From: Azophilus sp965116165
Lineage (GTDB): Bacteria; Pseudomonadota; Gammaproteobacteria; Pseudomonadales; Azotimanducaceae
Direction: 5' to 3'
Length of the DNA stretch: 64,000 nt
NCBI GenBank assembly: GCA_965116165.1
Contig: OZ220484.1
Location: 806,001-870,000, forward strand
How positions within the stretch are numbered: the first letter of the stretch is position 1; the number at the start of each line of letters is the position of its first letter. The notes beneath the pieces are model-generated. The model was not told the DNA's origin, ran no database searches, and was given only the letters and a program-made list of their open reading frames with translations. Positions 25,916 to 33,520 of this stretch are shown here, piece after piece. A program made the translations under genes and the position numbers.

Positions 25916-27439
25916 TCAAGCCTCCGCCCAATAAGGCGCCCGCAGCTTGCGTTTGTTGATTTTGCCCATGGTGCTGCGGCCCAAATCGTGCACCCAATCG
26001 AAGGAGCGTGGACATTTGTAGTGCGACAGCCGCGTCCGGCACCAGGCGATCATTTCGGCCGCGGAAGGTGTTGCAACCGAATCCCGCGGCATCGCCAACG
26101 CCTTGAGTTCCTCGCCCATTTCCGGATGCGGCACGCCGATACAGGCCACATCGAGCACCGCCGGATGTTCAATCAGCACCTGCTCGGCCTCCGCCGGATA
26201 GATATTGACCCCGCCGGAAACCACCATGTCGCTGAACCGGTCCGTGATGAAGACATAGCCTTCCTCGTTCATGTAGCCGATCTCGCCCAGGGTGAACACC
26301 CCCGGCGCGATGTGAGCGGCGGCGGATTTTTCCGGGTCGTTGTGATAGACGACACCCCGGCCGGTCGTATCCTTGAAGAACAGGCGACCTTCTGTATTCG
26401 GCGGCAGGGGATTGTCGTCGTCGTCGAGAATCATCGCCTCGAAGGGTGGTACCGCCCGGCCAACCGAACCTGGGTATTTGAGCCATTCGTCGGAGTCGAT
26501 GGTGCAGGTCGTTCCCACCTCGCTCGCACCGTAGGCATCGAAGAACACCGGCCCCCACCATTCGATCATGGCCCGCTTCACATCGACGGGGCATTTGGCG
26601 CCGGTATGCCCGACACGCTGCAGGGAACTCAGGTCGTAGCGCGCCCTGACGTCATCGGGCAGCGCCAACAGGCGAACAAAATGGGTGGGAACCATAACGC
26701 TATTGCCGATGCGATATTTTTCGATGGCGGCCAGGGTTTTCTCCGCATCGAAGCGGCCCAGGATGACCGCGGGAACCCCGGCGGCCAACAGGCGCGAACC
26801 GGAAAGCGGCCCGGTGTGATACATGGGGCCGACCACCAGGTGCGGGCCGAATTCGGCCATCGGGCTTTGGGCGAGATTTGCAAGATGCTCCGCCACCGTC
26901 GCCCCGCCGGCGAACATGGTGGGCGGCAGTTCCGTACCCTTGGGACGGCCCGTGGTGCCAGATGTATAGAGTAGATTCGGCAATGGCCGCAGGTCGCTCG
27001 GCGGCTCGGCGGCCGATTGCGCCGCCAACCACTCGGACCAGGGTGTGGCGCCGCCGTCGCAATCCCACCCAATCACCGTATGCACGCGGCTTGAAGCGGC
27101 CGCTTCGAGGCCCCGTTCCGCCGTTTCCGGCCCGACGAACAGCACCCGCGCGCCGGAGTCGTCGAGAATATAGGCGGCTTCCGCAGCGGTCAGATGAAAA
27201 TTGACGGGCACCACCGACGCCCCGCCAATCAGCCCGCCAAGATTCGCGAGCGCCGTTTCCACCGCATTCTCCGCAAAGACGGCGACCCGGCGGTGCGGGC
27301 CGAGATCCAGGGCATTCAGCCCGTTGGCGATGCGATTGAGGCGGTCGTCCAATGCCATCCAATCGAGCGCCTTTGTCTCGTCCCGAACCGCAACCTCGCC
27401 GGGGCGCTCCGCCGCCAAGGATTTCGCAAAAGTAGTCAC
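25916..27439 (-). CDS. AMP-forming acyl-CoA synthetase/ligase
   Basis: Activates a carboxylic acid to its CoA thioester through an acyl-adenylate. The P-loop motif LLYTSGTTGRPKG, the A5 motif VFFDAYGASEVGTTC, and the A7-A8 region YVFITDRFSDMVVSGGVNIY are all present. The A10 lysine lies near the end (DLGRSTMGKINKRKLR). I chose GTG 27439 because GGAAGGAAA precedes it; an in-frame start at 27466 lacks a ribosome site. The product has 507 residues. It is divergent from the dehydrogenase operon starting at 27499, so they share a 60-base promoter region. The substrate class (fatty or aromatic acid) cannot be decided. Confidence 0.9.
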   Translation of the reverse strand: MTTFAKSLAAERPGEVAVRDETKALDWMALDDRLNRIANGLNALDLGPHRRVAVFAENAVETALANLGGLIGGASVVPVNFHLTAAEAAYILDDSGARVLFVGPETAERGLEAAASSRVHTVIGWDCDGGATPWSEWLAAQSAAEPPSDLRPLPNLLYTSGTTGRPKGTELPPTMFAGGATVAEHLANLAQSPMAEFGPHLVVGPMYHTGPLSGSRLLAAGVPAVILGRFDAEKTLAAIEKYRIGNSVMVPTHFVRLLALPDDVRARYDLSSLQRVGHTGAKCPVDVKRAMIEWWGPVFFDAYGASEVGTTCTIDSDEWLKYPGSVGRAVPPFEAMILDDDDNPLPPNTEGRLFFKDTTGRGVVYHNDPEKSAAAHIAPGVFTLGEIGYMNEEGYVFITDRFSDMVVSGGVNIYPAEAEQVLIEHPAVLDVACIGVPHPEMGEELKALAMPRDSVATPSAAEMIAWCRTRLSHYKCPRSFDWVHDLGRSTMGKINKRKLRAPYWAEA

Positions 27440-27498
27440 CGCGCTTTCCTTCCGATATAAAGGCACAAATATATTCGAAAAACCCCTTGGAGGAACCC

Positions 27499-28470
27499 TT
27501 GAGCAAAGAGATCACCGACGATGTGCTGCTCGACATGCACCGGCGCATGGTTCGCATCCGCATCTTTGAGGAAACCGCGGGCAAGATGATGGAGAACGGC
27601 AAGATTCCCGGCGCGTTGCATCTGTACGTGGGCGAGGAGGCCGTCGCGTCGGGCGTTATGGTGCACCTGTCGGACAGTGACTACATCACCAGCACACACC
27701 GCGGCCACGGCCACCTGATCGCCAAGGGCGGCGACTTCAAATTCATGTTCGCCGAGCTTTTCGGCAAGGCCACGGGCTATTGCAAGGGCAAGGGCGGCAG
27801 CATGCACGTTTCAAACCTCGATATCGGCATGCTCGGCGCCAACGGCATCGTCGGGGCGGGCACCACCATCGCCATGGGCGCCGCCTTCTCCTGCAAATTC
27901 AAGAAAACCGAGAACGTTACCGTCTGCTTCTTCGGCGACGGCGCAAGCAACGAAGGCGCCTTCCACGAGGCCGCCAACATGGCGGGGCTGTACAGGCTGC
28001 CCTGTATCTTCGTCTGCGAAAACAACGGCTACGGGGAATACACACCGCAGGCCAACCATCAGGCCATCGTCGATGTGGCCGACCGGGCACCCGGCTACGG
28101 CATGCCGGGCGTCGTTGTGGACGGCATGGACGCGGTCGCCGTTTACGAGGCCGCCGGCGAGGCGATCAAGCGGGCACGGCGCGGCGATGGCCCCACGCTC
28201 CTCGAGTGCAAGACCTATCGCTACTACGATCACGTCGGCGTGCGCGGCATGGGTTTGAGCTACCGCACCGACGAGGAAGTCGAGCAGTGGCGGCGCAAGG
28301 ATCCCATCGAAAGTTTTGAGGCCCGCCTCGCCGAACAGGGCGTATTTTCGCCGGAAGCGGCCAAGGCCGTCCATGCGGAGGTGCGGGCACAGATCGATGC
28401 GGCGATCGAATTTGCCGAGGAAAGCCCCTTCCCGGACCCCGCGACCATTACCGAAGACGTTTACGCCTAA
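27499..28470 (+). CDS. acoA: Thiamine-diphosphate dehydrogenase E1 alpha subunit (acetoin/pyruvate type)
   Basis: First gene of a 2-oxoacid/acetoin dehydrogenase operon. With E1 beta it decarboxylates or cleaves the substrate and passes the acyl group to the E2 lipoyl arm. The 323-residue product has ALHLYVGEEAVASGVMVHLS, THRGHGHLIAKGGDFKFMFA, the conserved KGKGGSMHV and the ThDP-magnesium motif FFGDGASNEGAFHEAANMAG ending in ENN. TTG 27499 is chosen because GGAGG (27489-27493) lies just upstream. The stop TAA at 28468-28470 is the first part of an R3 terminal repeat. Acetoin rather than pyruvate is favoured by the AcoX-like gene in the operon, but this is inference. Confidence 0.88.
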   Translation: MSKEITDDVLLDMHRRMVRIRIFEETAGKMMENGKIPGALHLYVGEEAVASGVMVHLSDSDYITSTHRGHGHLIAKGGDFKFMFAELFGKATGYCKGKGGSMHVSNLDIGMLGANGIVGAGTTIAMGAAFSCKFKKTENVTVCFFGDGASNEGAFHEAANMAGLYRLPCIFVCENNGYGEYTPQANHQAIVDVADRAPGYGMPGVVVDGMDAVAVYEAAGEAIKRARRGDGPTLLECKTYRYYDHVGVRGMGLSYRTDEEVEQWRRKDPIESFEARLAEQGVFSPEAAKAVHAEVRAQIDAAIEFAEESPFPDPATITEDVYA

Positions 28471-28476
28471 CCCGAC

Positions 28477-28747
28477 CTAGTGCTCCATCCAACTGATAAT
28501 ACCGCATCAGCGCGCCCGCAAGCGTCCAGATGCGCGGCGGAGCCCCGTCGGCGTATCCGGCGATACGTCAAGGGGCGACAACAAAGCAGATGGGCGCTTG
28601 CGGGCGCGCCCCGCGGGGTGGCGGCGGGAGCGTCCCGGGCCGCGTTGCGCCCGCTTGAAGTAGGTCGCCTACGACTGCGCGGCCGCGCCTTGCCCGGAAC
28701 GCTCCCGCCGCCACTGATGCGGTATTATCAGTTGGATGGAGCACTAG
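28477..28747. repeat. R6 element with perfect 34-bp terminal inverted repeats
   Basis: A 271-bp non-coding element whose ends are an exact inverted repeat starting CTAGTGCTCCATCCAACTGA. Inside are two further long hairpins (around 28513-28610 and 28615-28717), so single-stranded DNA or RNA would form a three-arm structure. It sits in a CTAG inside an R3 copy whose left end is 28468-28479. Confidence 0.9.
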
Positions 28748-28920
28748 GAGCCTGCGCCGTAGAACACCTGCGAGAGTCAACGGTGGGAATATGCAGCCGA
28801 AATACCATAAAAAGCGCTCCAAAGTGGGCGTGATGCCCAAATTTCTTCGCCATTTTATCCTAGGGATGATCCGAAGTGGGATGTGCTCCCCCGAGAATTT
28901 CCTACGGCGCAGGCTCCTAG
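28744..28920. repeat. R7 element with terminal inverted repeats
   Basis: A 177-bp element bounded by CTAGGAGCCTGCGCCGTAG and its inverse CTACGGCGCAGGCTCCTAG. The left CTAG is shared with the right end of R6. No coding capacity and no second copy seen in the window. Confidence 0.85.
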
Positions 28921-29092
28921 TAATGAATCAGCTACTGCGGCCATCAAGAGCAGCGAAAGTACTGGGCGTGTTCAACGTGCTTGACACCGCTAGATAGTCC
29001 GCGATGTCGGCGAATATCACTCTTACCCCGCGCGCCCGGTGCTTTACACTGCTCTTGCCACCCTCGTCATGTTCATTCATGAATAGGTCGGG
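28921..29092. repeat. R3 element, remainder of an interrupted copy
   Basis: Reads CTACTGCGGCC and onward like other R3 copies and ends TTCATTCATGAATAGGTCGG. Its left terminal repeat (CTAACCCGACCTA) is stranded at 28467-28479 on the other side of R6 and R7, which therefore inserted into it. Confidence 0.75.
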
Positions 29093-29095
29093 GCA

Positions 29096-29199
29096 AGGAA
29101 GGTCTGAACAAGTCGATAGAGCAGCATCGATCTATTCGTAAGCTATTGATTTTATTAAATTGGATGTCGCTACTACAGGATTGGCCAGAGGTTCCCTAA
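29096..29199 (+). repeat. R1 element, full copy
   Basis: A 104-bp copy beginning AAGGAAGGTCTGAACAAGTC and ending GGCCAGAGGTTCCCTAA. It completes a stack of four elements filling the 790-base gap between the E1 alpha and E1 beta genes. Confidence 0.85.
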
Positions 29200-29262
29200 C
29201 TCGGGTGTCGTGACTACGGATTTGAGCAGATGCTCCCCAAGATCATAGAAAAGGTTAAAGAT

Positions 29263-30261
29263 ATGGCCGAAGTACAGGAAAAACCAAGAGAGCTCCCCTA
29301 TGTTGCCGCCATAGCGGACGGCATAAGATGTGTATTGCGCGAGCAGCCGGACGCCTTCGTCGCCGGTGAGGATGTCGCCCAGGCCGGCGGCGTTTATGGC
29401 TACTTTCAAGGCATGCTTGAGGAGTTCGGGGCGGAGCGGGTGATCGACACGCCCATCTCCGAGGAAGGTATCGTCGGGCTCGGTGTCGGCGCCGCCGCCA
29501 CGGGTTGTCGCCCCATCATCGATGTCATGTTCATCGACTTCATGGGCGAATGCATGGACGAGGTGGCCAATCAGCTCGCCAAGATGCGCTACATGTTCGG
29601 CGGCCGCGCCACACTGCCCGTCACGGTGCTCAGCATGGCCGGCGCCGGCGCCAATCTCGCCGCGCAACACAGCCAAAGTCTGGAAGCCTGGATCTGTCAT
29701 GTCCCCGGCCTGAAAGTCACCATGGCCGCAACACCCTACGACGCCAAGGGCCTCATCATCGGCGCCGCGCGGGACGACAATCCGGTGTTCGTCATTCTCA
29801 ACAAAATGTCCCTGGCCATGACGGGGCCCGTGCCGGAGGAGCCCTATGCCATTCCTCTGGGCGAGGCCAATATCGTCCGCCCAGGGTCCAACTACACCAT
29901 CATCGCGACCGGGCGAATGGTGCACGAGGCACTTTCCGCGGCGGAGGAACTCGCCAAGCTCGGCGTCGATGCGGAAGTCATCGACCCGCGCACCCTGCAA
30001 CCGTTCGATACCGAAACGGCGGCGGCATCGCTGAGGAAAACCCACCGCGCGATGATCGTGCACGAGGCGGTGCGCTTCGGCGGCTTCGGTGGCGAGGTGG
30101 CCGCGCAATTGCAGGAATTGGCGTTCGACTATCTCGATGCGCCCATTGCGCGGGTGGGGGCGCCATTTTCGCCGGTGCCATTCAGCCCGGCGCTGGAATC
30201 GCACTACGTTCCCAACGCGGCGCGTATTGTGGCGGAGGCCAAGAAGCAGCTTGGTTTATAA
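29263..30261 (+). CDS. acoB: Thiamine-diphosphate dehydrogenase E1 beta subunit (acetoin/pyruvate type)
   Basis: Partner of the E1 alpha subunit. The 332-residue protein shows YVAAIADGIRCVLREQPDAF, VAGEDVAQAGGVYGYFQGML, the acceptor block DTPISEEGIVGLGVGAAATG, and the C-terminal transketolase domain (SNYTIIATGRMVHEALSAAE, EVIDPRTLQPFDTET). ATG 29263 is supported by AAAGG about ten bases upstream; an in-frame TTG or ATG upstream adds only repeat-derived sequence. The gap to E1 alpha is filled by four inserted repeats, which may weaken or break the original operon transcript. The frame is intact and well conserved. Confidence 0.88.
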   Translation: MAEVQEKPRELPYVAAIADGIRCVLREQPDAFVAGEDVAQAGGVYGYFQGMLEEFGAERVIDTPISEEGIVGLGVGAAATGCRPIIDVMFIDFMGECMDEVANQLAKMRYMFGGRATLPVTVLSMAGAGANLAAQHSQSLEAWICHVPGLKVTMAATPYDAKGLIIGAARDDNPVFVILNKMSLAMTGPVPEEPYAIPLGEANIVRPGSNYTIIATGRMVHEALSAAEELAKLGVDAEVIDPRTLQPFDTETAAASLRKTHRAMIVHEAVRFGGFGGEVAAQLQELAFDYLDAPIARVGAPFSPVPFSPALESHYVPNAARIVAEAKKQLGL

Positions 30262-30269
30262 AAGGAGGC

Positions 30270-30413
30270 ATGACCATGCGGCAAACCCCGGCCGGCTTTC
30301 TCGAATGGACACGAAAGTTTGCCAATCGGGCTGAGGCGGGCTTGGAGGGATGTTGGCGAAGTAGCTCAATGCCGCCCTATCGACTTGTTCAGGCCTTCCC
30401 CAGAAACTTTTGA
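30270..30413 (+). CDS. Short remnant ORF after E1 beta
   Basis: A good GGAGG (30263-30267) precedes ATG 30270 or, at better spacing, ATG 30276. The peptide begins MRQTPAGFLEWTRKFANRAE. After about 25 codons the frame enters an inverted R1 fragment (30352-30400) and soon stops. This looks like the head of a former operon gene cut off by the repeat insertion. Its identity cannot be recovered from so little sequence. Confidence 0.3.
   Translation: MTMRQTPAGFLEWTRKFANRAEAGLEGCWRSSSMPPYRLVQAFPRNF
30352..30400 (-). repeat. R1 element, partial copy
   Basis: Reverse-oriented left half of R1 (CTCAATGCCGCCCTATCGAC, TTGTTCAGGCCTTCCC). The other half is missing. It separates E1 beta from the AcoX-like gene and terminates the short ORF before it. 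Confidence 0.7.
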
Positions 30414-31462
30414 TCGTGGGCATCCTAGGGATGGTTGCAAACCCGGCCTCGGGCAAGGATGTGCGTCGCCTCGTTGCCCGCGCCTCGGTTTTCGACAATC
30501 AGGAAAAACAAGCGATCGTAAGCCGGGCACTCGTCGGGGCGTACGCTGCGGGCGCCCGCGAGATTGCCTATCTCGACGATGCGCACGGCATAGTGGCCGG
30601 GGCCTTGCGGGACCATGCCGGCTTCCATGCAGCCACGCTCGGGGCCACAAGAACCGGTACACCGCTCGATACCATCTCCGCCGCCCGGGCGCTGCGGGAC
30701 ATGGATAGTTCCGTCGTCATAACCCTTGGCGGGGACGGCACCAACCGGGCGTTCGCCATCGGTTGGTCGGACGCACCGCTTATTCCCCTTTCCACCGGCA
30801 CCAACAATGTGTTCCCACGCCTGCTCGAAGGCACCGTTGCCGGAGCGGCGGCCGGGCTTATCGTCGCCAACCGCATCGGTATCGACGAAGTCGCCGACCA
30901 ACAAAAGCTGATTCGGGTGGAAATCGAGGGGGAGCGGGACGACATCGCCCTCATTGACGCCGTCCTGAGCCGAGAACGCTTTGTCGGTGCCCGCGCCTTG
31001 CTCGCCCCGGAAATGCTCGATACCGCCCTGCTCACCCGCGCCGACCCCACCGCCGTGGGCATCACGGCCATCGGTGGGCTGTTGATGCCGGTTTCCAGCG
31101 ATGACGAGCGGGGGCTCGTCATGAAGTTCATGGGCGCGCGCAACAGGGACCGACAGCCCATCGCAGGCGACCGAGCAACGGCGGGGGGAACCGTACGAGC
31201 CCCAATCGCGCCGGGGCTCTATCGGCCGGTAACGGTTGCCCGGTATCGGACGGTAAGGCCCGATGAACGAATCGAAGTCGAGGGGCCGGGGGTGTTGGCA
31301 TTCGACGGCGAGCGCGACCGAACCTTGCGCGCCGGCCAAGCGGCACACTTGTTTCTTGAGCACAGCGGACCCTTGGTGGTCGATGTGGGGAAAACCCTCA
31401 AGTTGGCGGCTGCAAGAGGATTGTTTAGGGAAGGTCTGAACAGTTCGATAGAGCAGCATTGA
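30410..31462 (+). CDS. acoX: AcoX-like protein of the ATP-NAD kinase family
   Basis: A 350-residue protein with the NAD-kinase/diacylglycerol-kinase-like fold, regularly found in acetoin dehydrogenase operons; its role there is not well defined. Visible motifs are GMVANPASGKDVRRLVARAS, VVITLGGDGTNRAFAIGW (the G-G-D-G-T phosphate loop) and LIPLSTGTNNVFPRLLEGTV. Start choice between TTG 30410 and GTG 30416 is open; neither has a clear ribosome site because an R1 fragment lies directly upstream. The last 12 residues (REGLNSSIEQH) and the stop codon are encoded by the R1 element at 31425, so the native C-terminus has been replaced. Confidence 0.8.
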   Translation: MIVGILGMVANPASGKDVRRLVARASVFDNQEKQAIVSRALVGAYAAGAREIAYLDDAHGIVAGALRDHAGFHAATLGATRTGTPLDTISAARALRDMDSSVVITLGGDGTNRAFAIGWSDAPLIPLSTGTNNVFPRLLEGTVAGAAAGLIVANRIGIDEVADQQKLIRVEIEGERDDIALIDAVLSRERFVGARALLAPEMLDTALLTRADPTAVGITAIGGLLMPVSSDDERGLVMKFMGARNRDRQPIAGDRATAGGTVRAPIAPGLYRPVTVARYRTVRPDERIEVEGPGVLAFDGERDRTLRAGQAAHLFLEHSGPLVVDVGKTLKLAAARGLFREGLNSSIEQH

Positions 31463-31530
31463 TCTATTCGTAACTTATTGATTTTATTAACATGGATGCC
31501 GAGACTACAGAATTGATCAGGGTTCCTTAG
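31425..31530 (+). repeat. R1 element, full copy
   Basis: 106 bp, TTAGGGAAGGTCTGAACAGT to ATCAGGGTTCCTTAG. Supplies the tail and stop codon of the AcoX-like gene, and is the first of four elements in a row before the E2 gene. Confidence 0.85.
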
Positions 31531-31696
31531 CCCGACCTGTTCATGAATGAACGTGGCAAGGCCGACAAGAGTGATGAAGGCAGTGGGTGCGTGGACTAGA
31601 GAGCGCACAGGCATGCTTGACGGCACGTTGAGCACACCCGGCGATTTCGCTGCTATTGACGGCCGCAGTAGTTTATTCATGAATAGGCCGGGTTAG
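31528..31696. repeat. R3 element, full copy
   Basis: Ends TAGCCCGACCTGTTCATGAA and, inverted, CTAACCCGGCCTATTCATGA. Its left TAG is shared with R1 and its right TTAG with R2. Confidence 0.85.
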
Positions 31697-31845
31697 CAGC
31701 CTGTCGGACTTAGCCGTGCCGGATCCCTTAAGTTATTGATTTAATTGATATTTCATAAATTTGCTCGCGACAGACCAAAAATAAAATATCAAGAAGAATC
31801 AATGGGTTATGAAATTAAACGCCATAAAGTCCGACAGGCTGTTAG
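31693..31845. repeat. R2 element, full copy
   Basis: Terminal repeats TTAGCAGCCTGTCGGACTTA and, inverted, CTAACAGCCTGTCGGACTTT around an AT-rich core. Same family as 12840-12992. Confidence 0.85.
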
Positions 31846-31850
31846 CATTG

Positions 31851-31955
31851 GCGAAGGTCTGAACAATTCGGTAGATCAGCATGGATCTGCTCGTAACCTA
31901 TTGATTTTACTACCTCGAATGCCGTGACTACAGGTTTAATCAGAGGTTCCATTAG
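31851..31955 (+). repeat. R1 element, full copy
   Basis: Begins GCGAAGGTCTGAACAATTCG, ends TAATCAGAGGTTCCATTAG. Last of the four-element run; the E2 ribosome site follows 13 bases later. Confidence 0.8.
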
Positions 31956-31980
31956 TTAGTGGTTAGCGGAGGAATGGGAA

Positions 31981-33381
31981 TTGCCTAGGGAAATTTACCT
32001 CGTCAAGGTCGGCATGAACATGACGGAGGGCATCGTCGAGGAATGGTGCATCGCCGACGGCGGGCGCGTGGAGAAAGGCGAGTTGCTCTATCGCCTTGAG
32101 ACGGAGAAGGTCAACCTCGATGTGGACGCCGAGGCGACCGGCGTCGTCAAACACATGGTGGACGAGGGCGTCACCATGAAACCGGGCGATGTGGTGGGTT
32201 ATATCTACGAATCCGGCGAGACGATACCCGACACCCTTCCCAAGGCTGGAGCACCAGCGGCCGATGGTGTCGCTCCCAGTCCCGCCGCACCGGTCGCCGC
32301 GACCGCGACAGGCGGCGCCAGCGGTGCGGCGGCCCCCGCCTCCGTCTCCCCATCTCTGGCCAGCGATGGACGCCTGCTGGCATCGCCCGCGGCCCGGCAC
32401 CTTGCCGGGGAAATGACTGTCGAGATCACCACGGTAAATGGAACCGGGCCCGGTGGACGCATTGTCGAAGCGGACATCAGAGCCGCCGCCGCAGCGCTGC
32501 CGGAACCCACGAAGGCCGTGGCCTCCTCGCCTATGGCAAGAAAGCTGGCCCGCGAACTGGGTATTGATCTCGCCTCGGTCGAAGGGACCGGGCCCGGCGG
32601 CCGCATCACCAAGGATGACGTGCAACGCGCCGCGGACGCCGCCACCCCAGCCGCCAAACCGAGCGCGGCGGCGCCGACAGCACCGACCCCGGGCGTGGAC
32701 CAAGCCATTCCGGTACGGGCCATGCGCCGAACCATCGCCAAGCGCATGTTCGAGAGCCTGCAAACCTCGGCGCAGCTCACCATGGACATGGACGTCAACA
32801 TGGACGACGCCGTCAAGCTCCGCTCGCAACTCATGGACGAATGGCGGGATGCGGGTTTAAGGCCAACCTATACCGACCTCGTCATCCGCGCCTCCGCCAA
32901 GGCCCTCGCAAAACATCCCATCGTCAACAGCGTCTACGGCGAGCGCGAGATCACCCTACTCGGCGACATTCATGTCGGCATGGCCGTTGCCCTGGACGAG
33001 GGGCTTATCGTTCCGGTGATACGCCACGCCGACCAGCTCACCATGCAACAGCTCGTTCAGGAAGGTTCGCGGCTGGCGACGGCCGCCCGCGAGGGAACCC
33101 TGACCCCCGACGACCTGCATGGGGGCACCTTCACCGTCTCCGCACTCGGCATGTTTGGGGTTGATTCGTTCACGCCAATTATCAACGCGCCGCAATCCGC
33201 CATACTGGGGGTCAACCGCATTCGGGACAGCCTGCGCTGGGAAGGCGCCGCCCCGCGGAAAACCCAGGAGATGCGGCTTTCCCTCACCTGGGACCACCGG
33301 GTGCTCGACGGAGCGCCCGCCGCCCAATTTCTGGGTGCCGTACGCGATCTTCTGGAGGCACCCTATCGGCTACTGGTTTGA
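31981..33381 (+). CDS. acoC: Dihydrolipoamide acyltransferase E2 subunit
   Basis: Core enzyme of the dehydrogenase complex. Domain order in 466 residues: lipoyl domain at 1-80 with the lipoyl lysine in LETEKVNLDVD; a proline/alanine linker; two peripheral-subunit-binding domains at about 140-172 (ASPAARHLAGEM, NGTGPGGRIVEADI) and 180-215 (SSPMARKLARELGIDLASVE, GTGPGGRITKDDV); and the catalytic acyltransferase domain with HRVLDG near the end (LTWDHRVLDGAPAAQFL). Start TTG 31981 follows GGAGG. Two binding domains are unusual for a bacterial E2, most of which have one. No E3 gene is present here. Confidence 0.9.
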   Translation: MPREIYLVKVGMNMTEGIVEEWCIADGGRVEKGELLYRLETEKVNLDVDAEATGVVKHMVDEGVTMKPGDVVGYIYESGETIPDTLPKAGAPAADGVAPSPAAPVAATATGGASGAAAPASVSPSLASDGRLLASPAARHLAGEMTVEITTVNGTGPGGRIVEADIRAAAAALPEPTKAVASSPMARKLARELGIDLASVEGTGPGGRITKDDVQRAADAATPAAKPSAAAPTAPTPGVDQAIPVRAMRRTIAKRMFESLQTSAQLTMDMDVNMDDAVKLRSQLMDEWRDAGLRPTYTDLVIRASAKALAKHPIVNSVYGEREITLLGDIHVGMAVALDEGLIVPVIRHADQLTMQQLVQEGSRLATAAREGTLTPDDLHGGTFTVSALGMFGVDSFTPIINAPQSAILGVNRIRDSLRWEGAAPRKTQEMRLSLTWDHRVLDGAPAAQFLGAVRDLLEAPYRLLV

Positions 33382-33414
33382 GTTGGGGAAGGTCTGCACA
33401 AATCAATAGAGGGT

Positions 33415-33520
33415 TTGGGAAGGTCTAAACAATTCGATAGAGCAGCATCTAGCTATTCGTAATCCATTGATTTTATTAACCCGGATCCCGCGACTACAGG
33501 ATTAATCAGAGGTTCCTTAG
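33415..33520 (+). repeat. R1 element, full copy
   Basis: TTGGGAAGGTCTAAACAATT to AATCAGAGGTTCCTTAG. A 22-base R1 fragment (33387-33408) stands just before it. Its right end encodes, on the minus strand, the last residues (LRNL) and stop of the DUF2235 protein. Confidence 0.85.
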
